From assembly GCF_002252985.1 (NCBI RefSeq), contig NZ_NHPJ01000060.1, positions 1 through 64,000 on the forward strand: a stretch of DNA of 64,000 nucleotides, written 5' to 3'. The translations under genes were made by a program, and so were the position numbers. The notes beneath the pieces were generated by a model. The model saw nothing but the letters and a program-made list of their open reading frames with translations. It searched no databases and was not told the DNA's origin. This DNA is from Halorubrum halodurans. GTDB taxonomy: Archaea; Halobacteriota; Halobacteria; Halobacteriales; Haloferacaceae. Below are positions 52,138 to 61,128 of this stretch, one piece after another (the first letter of the stretch is position 1; the number at the start of each line of letters is the position of its first letter).

Positions 52138-52777
52138 ACACAACGACGGCTGGGAGCCGCGAACGCGGCTCGGCCGCAAGGTACAGAACGGCGACGTCAC
52201 GTCGATGGAACAGGCGCTCGACTCCGGGCTCCCGCTGAAGGAGGCCGAGATCGTCGACCAGCTCCTTCCGGGGCTCGAAGACGAGGTGCTGGACATCAAC
52301 ATGGTCCAGCGCATGACCGACTCCGGCCGGCGCGTGAAGTTCCGGTGCGTCGTGGTGGTGGGCAACCGCGACGGCTACCTGGGCTACGCGCAGGCGCGGG
52401 ACGACCAGGTCGGCGGCGCGATCCAGAAGGCGATCGACGTCGCGAAGCTGAACGTCATCGAGGTCGACCGCGGCTCGGGCTCCTGGGAGGACCAGCCCGG
52501 CGGAACGAACTCGCTGACGCGGACGGCGAAGGGCAAGGCCGGATCCGTCACCGTGGAGATCAAGCCCGCCCCGCAGGGGCTCGGGCTGGCCGCCGCGGAG
52601 ACGGTGCGGAACATCTTAGAGCTCGCCGGCGTCGAGGACGCCTGGACGAACTCCGACGGCAACACCCGGACCACGGTGAACCTCGCGAAGGCGACGTTCA
52701 ACGCCCTGGAGAACGCGGCGCAGTCCCGCACGCCCCAGCACGCGCGACAGGTCCACTACGACGAGGTGAGCGAGTGA
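52130..52777 (+). CDS. rps5: 30S ribosomal protein S5
   Basis: A 215-residue S5 (S2e). It starts [22 protein letters not shown] and has the dsRBD-like [34 protein letters not shown] and the [34 protein letters not shown] segment. Start lies in the end of rpl18. Confidence 0.97.
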   Translation: MSRHNDGWEPRTRLGRKVQNGDVTSMEQALDSGLPLKEAEIVDQLLPGLEDEVLDINMVQRMTDSGRRVKFRCVVVVGNRDGYLGYAQARDDQVGGAIQKAIDVAKLNVIEVDRGSGSWEDQPGGTNSLTRTAKGKAGSVTVEIKPAPQGLGLAAAETVRNILELAGVEDAWTNSDGNTRTTVNLAKATFNALENAAQSRTPQHARQVHYDEVSE

Positions 52778-53241
52778 TGCAGGCGATCGTTCAGCTCCGC
52801 GGGGAGGTCAACGTGAACGAGGGCGTCGTCGACACGCTCGACATGCTGAACGTCGGGCGCGTCAACCACGCGACGTTCGTTCCGGAGACCGACTCCTACC
52901 GCGGCATGATCACGAAGGTGAACGACCTCGTCGCCTTCGGCGAGCCGAGCGTCGAGACGGTGGCGGCCACCATCGAGCGGCGCGGCGAGCCCCTCGAGGG
53001 CGACGCCGACGTCGACGACGCGTGGGTCGCGGAGAACACCGACTACGACGACGTGGCGGCGCTGGCCGAGGCGATCGTCGCCGAGGAGACGACGCTGCGC
53101 GAGCAGGGCGTCTCCCCGACGCTCCGCCTTCACGCGCCGCGCGGCGGCCACGACGGCATCAAACACCCGATCGTGGAGGGCGGCGAGCTCGGCCGCCATT
53201 CCACCGAGGAGATGGACGCGCTCCTGGAGGCGATGCGATGA
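52777..53241 (+). CDS. rpl30: 50S ribosomal protein L30
   Basis: A 154-residue archaeal L30 (L7e). It starts [35 protein letters not shown], longer than bacterial L30, and ends with APRGGHDGIKHPIVEGGELGRHSTEEMDALLE. Overlaps rps5 by one base and rpl15 by four. Confidence 0.97.
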   Translation: MQAIVQLRGEVNVNEGVVDTLDMLNVGRVNHATFVPETDSYRGMITKVNDLVAFGEPSVETVAATIERRGEPLEGDADVDDAWVAENTDYDDVAALAEAIVAEETTLREQGVSPTLRLHAPRGGHDGIKHPIVEGGELGRHSTEEMDALLEAMR

Positions 53242-53735
53242 CGGACAAGAACCGCAGACAGCGCGGCTCCAGAACCCACGGCGGCGGCACGCACAAGAAC
53301 CGGCGCGGCGCCGGCCACCGCGGCGGCCGCGGCGCCGCCGGGCGCGCGAAACACGAGTACCACAACTACGGTCCGCTCGGCAAGCACGGCTTCAAGCGTC
53401 CCGAGGACTCGAAGACGGAGGTCCTCGAGGTCAAAGCCCAGAAGCTCGACGAGGACGCGGCGCTGTACGTCGCCGACGGCCTCGCCGAGGAGGACGACGG
53501 CGCGTACGTCGTCGACGCCCGCGACGTCGTCGAGGACGGCCACGACGCCGACGTGGTGAAGGTGCTCGGCGGCGGACAGGTCCGCCGCGAGCTCCACGTC
53601 ACCGCGGACGCGTTCACGGCCGGGGCGGTCGAGGGGATCGAGTCCGCCGGCGGCGAGGCGACGCTCTCGGAGCGCGCCGAGGAGGCCGCCGACGAAGCAG
53701 AAGGCACTTCCGACGACGAGACCGACGAGGCGTAA
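53238..53735 (+). CDS. rpl15: 50S ribosomal protein L15
   Basis: A 165-residue L15 (L27a/L28) starting MTDKNRRQRGSRTHGGGTHKNRRGAGHRGGRGAAGRAKHEY (basic Gly-rich tail), with GPLGKHGFKRPED and the KVLGGGQVRRELHVTADAFTAGAVEGIESAGG globular part. The last 25 residues are acidic. Start overlaps rpl30. Confidence 0.97.
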   Translation: MTDKNRRQRGSRTHGGGTHKNRRGAGHRGGRGAAGRAKHEYHNYGPLGKHGFKRPEDSKTEVLEVKAQKLDEDAALYVADGLAEEDDGAYVVDARDVVEDGHDADVVKVLGGGQVRRELHVTADAFTAGAVEGIESAGGEATLSERAEEAADEAEGTSDDETDEA

Positions 53736-53737
53736 CG

Positions 53738-55216
53738 ATGAGTTGGAAGGAGGTCGCCGAACCGGTGCTCTCGCGGATGCCCGTCGTGGAGCGACCCGCG
53801 GGACACGTCCCGTTCAGACGCAAGCTCATGTGGACGGCGGGGATCCTGCTCGTCTACTTCTTTTTGACCAACATCAACCCGTTCGGTCTCGCGGCCGGAC
53901 AGGGGAGCGACTTCTTCGGACAGTTCCGTTCGGTGTTGGCCGGCCAGCAGGGGTCGCTGTTACAGGTCGGCATCGGTCCGATCGTCACGGCGTCGATCGT
54001 CCTACAGCTGCTCGGCGGCGCGAACCTGCTCGGGCTCGACACCGACGACCCGCGTGACCAGGTCCTCTATCAGGGCCTCCAGAAGCTGCTCGTGGTCATC
54101 GTCACGGCGCTCACGGCCGCGCCGATGGTGTTCACCGGCGAGTTCCTTCCAGCGGACCAGGCCATCGGACAGGCGCTCGGGATCGGCGAGTTCGGCGTCC
54201 AGTTCCTGATCTTCGCACAGATCTTCGTCGGCGGCGTCCTCATCCTGTTCATGGACGAGATCGTGAGCAAGTGGGGCGTCGGCTCCGGCGTGGGGCTGTT
54301 CATCATCGCCGCCGTGAGCCAGCAGATCGTCGGCGGCTTCTTCAGCTTCTCGGCGCTCGGCGCCACCGGCTTCTTCGCGAGCTGGTATGGGATCGTCTTC
54401 GGCGACGTTCCCGTCTCGCTGTCGCCGTTCACGAGCGAGGGGCTCCAGAACCTGCTTTTCACGCCAGGAAACGTCCTCGCGCTGTTCACGACGGTGTTCA
54501 TCTTCGGGATCGTCGTGTACGCGGAGTCGGTCCGCGTCGAGATCCCGCTGTCGCACGCCCGCGTGAAGGGTGCTCGGGGACGGTTCCCGGTGAAGCTCAT
54601 CTACGCGTCCGTGCTGCCGATGATCCTCGTTCGCGCGCTCCAGGCGAACGTCCAGTTCCTCGGGCAGATCCTCTCCTCGCAGTGGGCGGGGATGCCCGCG
54701 TGGCTCGGCGAGTACAGCGACCAGGGTGAACCCCTCTCCGGGCTGTTCTACTACCTGAACCCGATCCAGTCGCGGACCGAGTGGATGTGGTTCCTCGGCG
54801 AGATCCCGGCGTCGGTCGAGCCGTGGATGATCGCCGTCCGGCTCGCCATCGACCTGACGTTCATGGTCGTCGGCGGCGCGATCTTCGCGATCTTCTGGGT
54901 CGAGACCACCGGCATGGGGCCGGAGGCGACGGCCCAGCAGATCCAGAACTCCGGGATGCAGATCCCCGGCTTCCGGCGGAACCCGCAGGTCGTCGAGAAG
55001 GTCATGGAGCGCTACATCCCGCAGGTGACCGTCATCGGCGGCGCGCTCGTCGGACTGCTCGCCGTGATGGCGAACCTGCTCGGCACCATCGGGCAGGTCT
55101 CCGGCACCGGGCTGCTGCTCGCGGTCTCGATCACCTACAAGCTGTACGAGGAGATCGCCGAGGAGCAGCTCATGGAGATGCACCCGATGATGCGCCAGAT
55201 GTTCGGCAACGAGTAA
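53738..55216 (+). CDS. secY: Preprotein translocase subunit SecY
   Basis: A 492-residue SecY/Sec61-alpha channel with ten membrane helices. It has PVVERPAGHVPFRRKLMWTAGILLVYF for helix 1, the plug region FGLAAGQGS, DEIVSKWGVGSGVGLFIIAAV, and IPLSHARVKGARGRFPVKLIYASVLPMIL (cytosolic ribosome-binding loop). It is the last gene of the ribosomal cluster, only 2 bases after rpl15. The customary adenylate kinase gene of many archaea is not next. Confidence 0.97.
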   Translation: MSWKEVAEPVLSRMPVVERPAGHVPFRRKLMWTAGILLVYFFLTNINPFGLAAGQGSDFFGQFRSVLAGQQGSLLQVGIGPIVTASIVLQLLGGANLLGLDTDDPRDQVLYQGLQKLLVVIVTALTAAPMVFTGEFLPADQAIGQALGIGEFGVQFLIFAQIFVGGVLILFMDEIVSKWGVGSGVGLFIIAAVSQQIVGGFFSFSALGATGFFASWYGIVFGDVPVSLSPFTSEGLQNLLFTPGNVLALFTTVFIFGIVVYAESVRVEIPLSHARVKGARGRFPVKLIYASVLPMILVRALQANVQFLGQILSSQWAGMPAWLGEYSDQGEPLSGLFYYLNPIQSRTEWMWFLGEIPASVEPWMIAVRLAIDLTFMVVGGAIFAIFWVETTGMGPEATAQQIQNSGMQIPGFRRNPQVVEKVMERYIPQVTVIGGALVGLLAVMANLLGTIGQVSGTGLLLAVSITYKLYEEIAEEQLMEMHPMMRQMFGNE

Positions 55217-55304
55217 CGAACATCTCCACTTCCTTCGGACGCACTCGACGCTGAGCCGTCGGTCCGTCGTTCCCGAACTGCGGGCCGCCGACCGGCGGAA
55301 GATG

Positions 55305-55316
55305 GATATTTTTTAA
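55305..55316 (+). promoter_or_regulatory. TATA element for the restriction-modification methyltransferase
   Basis: GATATTTTTTAAG at about 55305-55317 is a strong archaeal TATA element in the 167 bases between secY and the methyltransferase. A start about 26 bases downstream falls at 55337-55341, immediately at the ATG of a short upstream frame rather than at the methyltransferase start. Confidence 0.55.
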
Positions 55317-55340
55317 GCGGCCACCCCGAAGCACGGGTAG

Positions 55341-55394
55341 ATGAACCGACGACGCGAGCACGCGTCGCCCCGAGGTGACGGCGATGGGTGCTGA
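55341..55394 (+). other. 17-codon upstream frame overlapping the methyltransferase start
   Basis: ATG at 55341 opens a 17-residue frame ([17 protein letters not shown]) ending with TGA at 55392-55394, after the methyltransferase ATG at 55384. An in-frame stop at 55342-55344 in the methyltransferase phase rules out an earlier methyltransferase start. The Shine-Dalgarno-like GAGGTGA (55372-55378) lies inside this frame, 5 bases before the methyltransferase ATG. The frame may act as a leader that couples or limits methylase synthesis. Confidence 0.4.
55372..55378 (+). promoter_or_regulatory. Shine-Dalgarno sequence for the methyltransferase
   Basis: GAGGTGA matches the haloarchaeal anti-SD complement and lies 5 bases before ATG 55384. 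It supports that ATG rather than the GTG at 55375, which is inside the SD itself. It marks a leadered translation start, unlike most nearby genes. Confidence 0.6.
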
Positions 55395-56529
55395 AGAGAG
55401 CGCGGACGCGCCGGTCGTCGCCAGCTTCTTCGCCGGCTGCGGCGGGCTCGATCTGGGGTTCGAGCGGGCCGGCTTCGACGTGGTCCTGGCGAGCGACCAG
55501 TGGGAGCCGGCCGCGGAGACGTACCGGCGGAACCGACCGGACGTGCGGTTCCTCGAGGCGGACGTCCGCGAACTCGATGACGACGACCTCGAGCGCGCAC
55601 TCCGCGAGACGGGCCACGGGGTCGAGGACGTCGACGTCGTGATCGGCGGTCCGCCGTGTCAGGGGTTCAGCCGGCTCAACAACGAACGCATCGAGCTCGA
55701 CGAGATGGAGAAGGACCGGCGGAACACGCTCTTCGAGGAGTTCCTCCGGATGGTCACGGTCCTCGACCCCCAGCTCGTCCTGATGGAGAACGTCCGCGAT
55801 CTGATAAACCGGGAGACGAGCGACGGCCGGTACGTGAAGGACCTCATCGTCCGGGAGTTCGAGTCGGAGGGGTACGACTGCGAGTACCGTGTGCTCGAGG
55901 CGGAGCGGTACGGCGTCCCCCAGAAGCGCCGGCGGCTCTTCTTCGTCGGGACGAACCGCGACGTGCCGATCCGTTTTCCGGAGCCGACGACGCCGGCTGA
56001 ACCGAGCTGGCGGACGGCGGGCGAGGCGCTCGCCGACGTCGACGACGACCTCCCGAACATGCGGTACGCCGACACCGGCGAGAGGACGCTCGAGCGGATC
56101 CGCCACGTCCCGCCGGGCGGCTACTACCGCGACCTCCCCGACCGTCTGAAGACGAAGAAGTACCGCTGTGACTGTGCGGACACCGACGCCTGCCCGCACG
56201 AGCCGGAGATCGTGAAGCGGTACGGGACGTACCTCCGGCGGCTCCATCCCGAGGAGCCGTCGCTGACGGTGAGCACCAACGTCTTCATCCACCCGACGGC
56301 GGACCGGTACCTCACGCCGCGCGAGATGGCCCGTCTCCAGACGTTCCCCGACGAGTTCGCGTTCGAGGGGACGAAGACGGAGGTCCTCCAACAGATCGGC
56401 AACGCGGTCCCGGTCGGGCTGGCGGAGGCGCTCGCGGATCGGTTCCGCGAGTACTACCCCGAGATCCGCGAGGCGGACCGCGCCGACCCGGACGTGTACG
56501 AACAGCAGTCGCTCACCGACATCGCGTGA
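55384..56529 (+). CDS. DNA (cytosine-5)-methyltransferase
   Basis: A 381-residue m5C methylase with the ordered motifs: [12 protein letters not shown] (15-25), [11 protein letters not shown] with catalytic Cys92, VI ENVRDL (135-140), [14 protein letters not shown] (180-189) and [15 protein letters not shown] (337-350). The target-recognition region contains an unusual CDC...C-H cluster (262-272), perhaps a zinc site. Specificity cannot be read. The convergent gene at 56561 is a probable restriction endonuclease, making a type II R-M pair inserted after secY. Confidence 0.9.
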   Translation: MGAEESADAPVVASFFAGCGGLDLGFERAGFDVVLASDQWEPAAETYRRNRPDVRFLEADVRELDDDDLERALRETGHGVEDVDVVIGGPPCQGFSRLNNERIELDEMEKDRRNTLFEEFLRMVTVLDPQLVLMENVRDLINRETSDGRYVKDLIVREFESEGYDCEYRVLEAERYGVPQKRRRLFFVGTNRDVPIRFPEPTTPAEPSWRTAGEALADVDDDLPNMRYADTGERTLERIRHVPPGGYYRDLPDRLKTKKYRCDCADTDACPHEPEIVKRYGTYLRRLHPEEPSLTVSTNVFIHPTADRYLTPREMARLQTFPDEFAFEGTKTEVLQQIGNAVPVGLAEALADRFREYYPEIREADRADPDVYEQQSLTDIA

Positions 56530-56560
56530 GTCGGGACGCCCCGGCTCGATCCGACCCGGC

Positions 56561-57370
56561 CTACCCGAACGTCACCCGATAGACCGTCTTGATCCGGGGT
56601 TTCCGGGTGCTCCCGCTGTACTGTCCGTACATGTCGATCCGGAACGCGGCCTCGCCGTCCACGTCGAAGAAGATCGAGGTGTCGTTCGACTCCGTCGTGT
56701 AGATCGACAGCTCGCCGGTACCCTCCTGGAACTTCCGGAGCGGGGCGCGCTCCATCGAGGCGAAGCCGTGGAAGTTGCCGGCGGCGGTCACCTTACACGC
56801 GACCACGTTCGCGTCGAGGCGGACGTGCTCGAGGAGTCGCTCGCGAAGCGTGGCCTCGTCGGCGTCCCGGAACGCGCGGAACTTCTCGGCGAAGACCGGC
56901 GTCATCGCGGCGGCCATGTCCGAGCCGCCGCACTCCTCGGCGACGAACTCCCGCGTCACCCGCTCGTAGGTCGCGAACTCCTCGGGGGTCAGAAGCTCGT
57001 CGACGGGCTTCCCGAAGACGTCCTCGGCGACCTTCGACGCGAGGGTGTTCCGGACGTTGATGGCGGTGCTCGAGGTGAGCTTCAGCGAGTACCCCTTGCT
57101 CTGCCCCTCGCCGTGGACGACGACGTCGACGTCGTCGGTCGGGTCGGTCTTCCGCGCGTCGCCCTCCTCGGTCGCGCGCTCGATCGCGAAGGGCGTGTGC
57201 TCGCGGACGAACCGCGCGGCCTCGCGAGCCCCGATCCGCACCCGCTCGCGTTCGTTCGCGTCGAGGTGGGCGAGTTGCGCCTCGGTGTCCGGCTGCGGGT
57301 CGTCCCCGTTGAGTTCGTCGCGCGTCCACGTCTCGTGGGCCTTCCCGAGGCGTTCGGGGCTCCGTGGCAT
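56561..57370 (-). CDS. Probable type II restriction endonuclease
   Basis: A 269-residue protein with no close recognised family. A PD-(D/E)xK-like signature is visible: [23 protein letters not shown], with Asp82 and Lys97 (15 residues apart, YSLK in the usual ExK place). N- and C-terminal parts are basic/mixed ([14 protein letters not shown]). It is convergent with the C5 methyltransferase (31 bases between stops) and nothing else intervenes, so the two are best read as an R-M system. Without the context this assignment would be weak; a modification-dependent nuclease is another option. Confidence 0.6.
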   Translation of the reverse strand: MPRSPERLGKAHETWTRDELNGDDPQPDTEAQLAHLDANERERVRIGAREAARFVREHTPFAIERATEEGDARKTDPTDDVDVVVHGEGQSKGYSLKLTSSTAINVRNTLASKVAEDVFGKPVDELLTPEEFATYERVTREFVAEECGGSDMAAAMTPVFAEKFRAFRDADEATLRERLLEHVRLDANVVACKVTAAGNFHGFASMERAPLRKFQEGTGELSIYTTESNDTSIFFDVDGEAAFRIDMYGQYSGSTRKPRIKTVYRVTFG

Positions 57371-57532
57371 GCGTTCTCGCCGAGTCGCCGGGGGGTCTTA
57401 CCTTTTCGGTTCGGCCGCGCGGATCGCCGTTTCGTCCCGCCGGGGCCCGACGCCTCCGGGGGTACGTCGAGGGCGCGGTCCGGGGGACGAACGGAGCGCG
57501 GGCCTTTTGTCCCGTATCGACGAACTCGGGGC

Positions 57533-58660
57533 ATGAACGTCGAGGAGGGCGGGATCACGGTCGACGTCCCCGAGGCTCGCGACGGCGCGAGCGAGGGGAC
57601 CGGCGGGGGGGTCTTCTTCAACCCCACACAGGAGCTGAACCGGGACGTCACGGTCGCGACCCTACGCGCGTACCGCGAGCGCGAGCCGCGCACGGCGACG
57701 TACCTGGACGCGATGGCCGCCTCGGGGATCCGGGGGGTCCGCGCCGCGGCCGAGGGATACGACGCGACCTGCGCCGACGTCGACGCCGACGCGGTCGACC
57801 TGGCCGAGCGGAACCTCGCTGCGAACGGCCTGGACGGCGAGGCGGTCCACCGCGACGTCAACGCGCTGTTGTACGACGAGGGGCCGTTCGACGTGGTGGA
57901 CCTCGACCCGTACGGGACGCCGATCCCCTTCGCCGACGCGGCGTTCGCGAACGGGCGGAACCTCGTCTGCGTCACCGCCACCGACACCGCGCCGCTGTGT
58001 GGCGCGCACCTCGCGAGCGGGATCCGCAAGTACGGCGCGGTGCCGCGGAACACCGACTACCACCCGGAGATGGGCCTCCGGACGCTGATCTCCGCGTTGG
58101 TCCGGACCGCCGCGCGGTACGACAAGGCCGCCCGCCCGATCCTCTCACACGTCTCGCGACACTACGCGCGGACGTATCTCGAACTCGAGTCGGGCGCGCG
58201 CGCCGCCGACGACGCGGTCGAGGAACTGGGGTACGTCGACAACTGCGAGGACTGCCTCTGGCGGGAGCCGACCGCCGGACTGATCGCGGACCCCGTCGAC
58301 GCCTGTCCGGTCTGCGGGGGCGAGCGCGTGCTCACGGCCGGGCCGCTCTGGCTCGGTCCGGTCGCCGACGCCGAGTTCGCTCGGGCCGTCCGCGACCGCG
58401 TCACCGACGACATGGGCGAGGCGAAGCGGGCGCGGAAGCTGCTCGCCACCGTCGCACGCGAACTGGACACGCCGACCCACTACGACCAACACCGGCTGTA
58501 CAAGGAGTGGAGCGAGCCCGCCATCGGCATGGAGGCGTTCGTCGAGCGGCTCCGCGCGGCGGGCCACGAGGCGAGCCGGGCGCACTACCGCGGGACGGCG
58601 GTCAAGTCGTCGGCGTCGATCCCGGAGATGCGCGAGGCGGTCCTCGGCGACGGGGCGTAG
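57533..58660 (+). CDS. trm1: tRNA (guanine(26)-N(2))-dimethyltransferase Trm1
   Basis: A 375-residue enzyme adding two methyl groups to G26 of tRNA. It starts [20 protein letters not shown], has [15 protein letters not shown], the SAM motif [16 protein letters not shown] and catalytic [11 protein letters not shown], then the zinc region with CEDC and CPVCGG (about 240-265), and the [13 protein letters not shown] end. TATA-like CTTTTGT is about 25-30 bases upstream, giving a leaderless start. It is independent of the R-M pair. Confidence 0.94.
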   Translation: MNVEEGGITVDVPEARDGASEGTGGGVFFNPTQELNRDVTVATLRAYREREPRTATYLDAMAASGIRGVRAAAEGYDATCADVDADAVDLAERNLAANGLDGEAVHRDVNALLYDEGPFDVVDLDPYGTPIPFADAAFANGRNLVCVTATDTAPLCGAHLASGIRKYGAVPRNTDYHPEMGLRTLISALVRTAARYDKAARPILSHVSRHYARTYLELESGARAADDAVEELGYVDNCEDCLWREPTAGLIADPVDACPVCGGERVLTAGPLWLGPVADAEFARAVRDRVTDDMGEAKRARKLLATVARELDTPTHYDQHRLYKEWSEPAIGMEAFVERLRAAGHEASRAHYRGTAVKSSASIPEMREAVLGDGA

Positions 58661-58750
58661 CCGGACGGCGGGCGACGCTCCGGGGCGACGACGCCCCGGA
58701 ACGGCGGTCGACCCCGGCGCGCTTTTGGTGCCGTCGGTCGAACCCCGGAC

Positions 58751-60052
58751 GTGTCCCGCCGCCAGCCGCCCACGCTCGACACCGTCCGCCGCGTCGTCGA
58801 CCTCGCGCTGGACCGACAGGTGACGTTCCTCGCGGCCGCGATCGCCTACTACGCGTTCGTCTCGCTCGTGCCCGCGCTGCTGTTGCTCGTCGTCGTCGCG
58901 AGCGCGGCGTTCGGCGAGACGATCGCCGCCGGCCTCCTCGCGGCCGCGGGCGACTTCCTCACGCCCGCGGGCGAGGAGGCCGTCGCCGCGGCCGTCTTCT
59001 CCGCGAGCGGGCGGACTGGGGCGGGACTTCTGGGGGTCGGCCTCCTGCTGTGGTCGACGCTGAAGGTGTTTCGCGGGCTCGATACGGCCTTCGGCGTGCT
59101 CTACGGCGGCGAGTCCCCGCCCGGCTTCCGCGAACAGGTCGCCGACGCGGTCGCGGTCGTGCTCGGCGTCGGCGTCGGTCTCGGCGTGATGGTCGGCCTC
59201 GGCGCGTTCCTGGCGGCCGCGGACGCGATCCCGGCGGTCGAGGCGGCGAGCATCCTCGCGTTGCCCGCCGTGCTCACGGTCGTGTTCCTCCCGCTGTACT
59301 ACGTGCTCCCGGAGCCGGCGATCGGCGTCCGGGAGGCGCTGCCCGGCGCCGCGTTCGCGGCCGTCGGCTGGACGCTGCTCCAGGCCGGCTTTCAGCTGTA
59401 CGCCGCGAGCGCCGGCCGGTACCAGGTGTACGGCGTCATCGGCGGCGTCCTGCTGCTCGTGACCTGGCTCTACCTCGCGGCGGTCGTCGTCGTCGCCGGC
59501 GGCGTGGTCAACGTCGTGCTCGCGGACCGGGACGGGGACGCCGGGGCCGTCGACGACCGACGGCGCGACGACCGTGGTCCGGACCGGCAGTTACAACACG
59601 ACCGCGACCGACCCACGGGTATGAACGGCGAGTCGGACGGTGCCGGGGACGCCGGCGACGCGGAACGCCCCCGCGGCGCGCCGGACGTCGCGGCGCTCGA
59701 GGAGGAGCTCGGCGAGTTGCGCGCGGAGCTCGACGAGTTCGAGACGGACGTCGAGGACCGCACGGTCGACAGACCCGAACTGGAGTCCGAGCTGAAACGG
59801 TACGTCCGCACGCGGATGCGTCGCGGCCACGCCCGCGGCTGGGGGCCGTACCTCGTCCTCCTGTACGGGACGGTGCTGACGCTCGGCGCGTTCGTGTTCC
59901 TCCGGGGGATCTACGCGATCGCGGCGATACTCGTCCTCGGGCTGTCGACGCTGGGGCTGTACACGCTCTTCGTCCTCGTCGGCGTCGGGCTCAACCTCTT
60001 GGAGACGCCCGGCAAGGCGCTCGACTACGCGCGAAACCGCGGGGACGACTGA
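58751..60052 (+). CDS. YihY/BrkB-family membrane protein, apparent fusion with a second membrane protein
   Basis: A 433-residue frame starting at GTG 58751. Residues 1-265 are a YihY (BrkB) protein with six membrane helices (VTFLAAAIAYYAFVSLVPALLLL; GRYQVYGVIGGVLLLVTWLYLAAVVV). Residues 266-290 are a charged Arg/Asp linker (RRRDDRGPDRQLQHDRDRP). Residues 291-433 begin at an internal ATG (59621) preceded by a TATA-like GTTACAAC, contain an acidic coiled coil (LEEELGELRAELDEFETDVED) and two membrane spans. This C-terminal half may be an independent gene read in frame. Confidence 0.8.
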   Translation: MSRRQPPTLDTVRRVVDLALDRQVTFLAAAIAYYAFVSLVPALLLLVVVASAAFGETIAAGLLAAAGDFLTPAGEEAVAAAVFSASGRTGAGLLGVGLLLWSTLKVFRGLDTAFGVLYGGESPPGFREQVADAVAVVLGVGVGLGVMVGLGAFLAAADAIPAVEAASILALPAVLTVVFLPLYYVLPEPAIGVREALPGAAFAAVGWTLLQAGFQLYAASAGRYQVYGVIGGVLLLVTWLYLAAVVVVAGGVVNVVLADRDGDAGAVDDRRRDDRGPDRQLQHDRDRPTGMNGESDGAGDAGDAERPRGAPDVAALEEELGELRAELDEFETDVEDRTVDRPELESELKRYVRTRMRRGHARGWGPYLVLLYGTVLTLGAFVFLRGIYAIAAILVLGLSTLGLYTLFVLVGVGLNLLETPGKALDYARNRGDD

Positions 60053-60057
60053 CGGCC

Positions 60058-61065
60058 GTGACCGGGCTCGTCTCCGCGGAGCGCGGGATCGGCGGGACCG
60101 CCCTCGCCGACGCGCTTCCCGAGATCGTCGTCGTCGTCTTCGCCGCCGTCACCCACCTCGCGGACCCGTGGTTCCTGTTCGCGCTGCTCGCGGTCGGCTA
60201 CTGGTTCGCGGACGACCGGTTCGCGGGGTCGCCGCGTCGGGCCGGCGCGACCGCCATCGCGGTCGTCACCTGTGCGTACGCCGCGGTCGCGGTCGCGAAG
60301 GCCGGCTTCGCGGTCCCGCGGCCGCCCGGCGCGACCGGGCCCGCCGACGTCCCGACGTGGCTGCCCGTCCTGCTCTCTGGGTGGTACGAGGGACAGGTGC
60401 TCTCCGACGGCTTCGGCTTCCCGAGCGGCCACGCCACCGGCGGCGCGGCCGCCTACGGCGCGCTGGCGCTCGCGTACGACCGCCTCTGGACGCTCCGGCG
60501 GCGCGCGGTCGCGGCGGTCGCCGTCGCGGTCGCCGTCGCGGCCTCGCGAGTCGTCATCGAGGTCCACTACGCGGTCGACGTGATCGCCGGGCTGCTGCTC
60601 GGCGCGGCCGTCGTCGCCGGCGCGCTCGCGCTCGCCGGCGACCCGCGGCTCCGGGCGGGAGGGAACGCCGCCGCGGACGCCGTCGCCGCCCCCAGCGCCG
60701 ACGACCCCACCGCCGCGCTCGACCCGACCCTCGCGTTCGTCCTCGCGGCGGCCGTCTCGGCCGTCGCCGCCGGGATCGCCGTCGCCGGGGGCCACACCGG
60801 CGAGGTCGTGGAGGCGGGCATCGGGATCGCCACCGGCGTCGGCGGCGCGGTCGGCTGGCGGTTCGTCGACGGCGACGAGCCGCCGGTCCCGGTCCGGGTC
60901 GCCGTCCCCCCGCTCGCGGTCACCGGCGCGCTCTGGGTCGGCGCGTACGCGCTCGCCGACTCGCTCGTCGTCACGCTCGCCGCGACGACCGTCGCGGTCG
61001 TCGCCGTGGTCGCGCTCCCGGCGCTCGCGGACGGACGGGTCGGTGGAACCGGGAACGCCGTCTGA
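60058..61065 (+). CDS. PAP2-family (type 2 phosphatidic acid) phosphatase
   Basis: A 335-residue membrane phosphatase starting at GTG 60058, 6 bases after the YihY gene. Catalytic motifs are KAGFAVPRPP (C1), PSGHAT (C2, about residue 120) and SRVVIEVHYAVDVIAG (C3, catalytic His). The first 200 residues have six membrane helices; residues 215-335 add four or so further spans of unknown use. It may dephosphorylate a prenyl or lipid pyrophosphate carrier. Confidence 0.87.
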   Translation: MTGLVSAERGIGGTALADALPEIVVVVFAAVTHLADPWFLFALLAVGYWFADDRFAGSPRRAGATAIAVVTCAYAAVAVAKAGFAVPRPPGATGPADVPTWLPVLLSGWYEGQVLSDGFGFPSGHATGGAAAYGALALAYDRLWTLRRRAVAAVAVAVAVAASRVVIEVHYAVDVIAGLLLGAAVVAGALALAGDPRLRAGGNAAADAVAAPSADDPTAALDPTLAFVLAAAVSAVAAGIAVAGGHTGEVVEAGIGIATGVGGAVGWRFVDGDEPPVPVRVAVPPLAVTGALWVGAYALADSLVVTLAATTVAVVAVVALPALADGRVGGTGNAV

Positions 61066-61128
61066 CCGGCGGCGCGTCAGCGACTACCGACGTGGCGGAA
61101 AAAACGGAGAGTCGGGCGTTCGGCGCGT

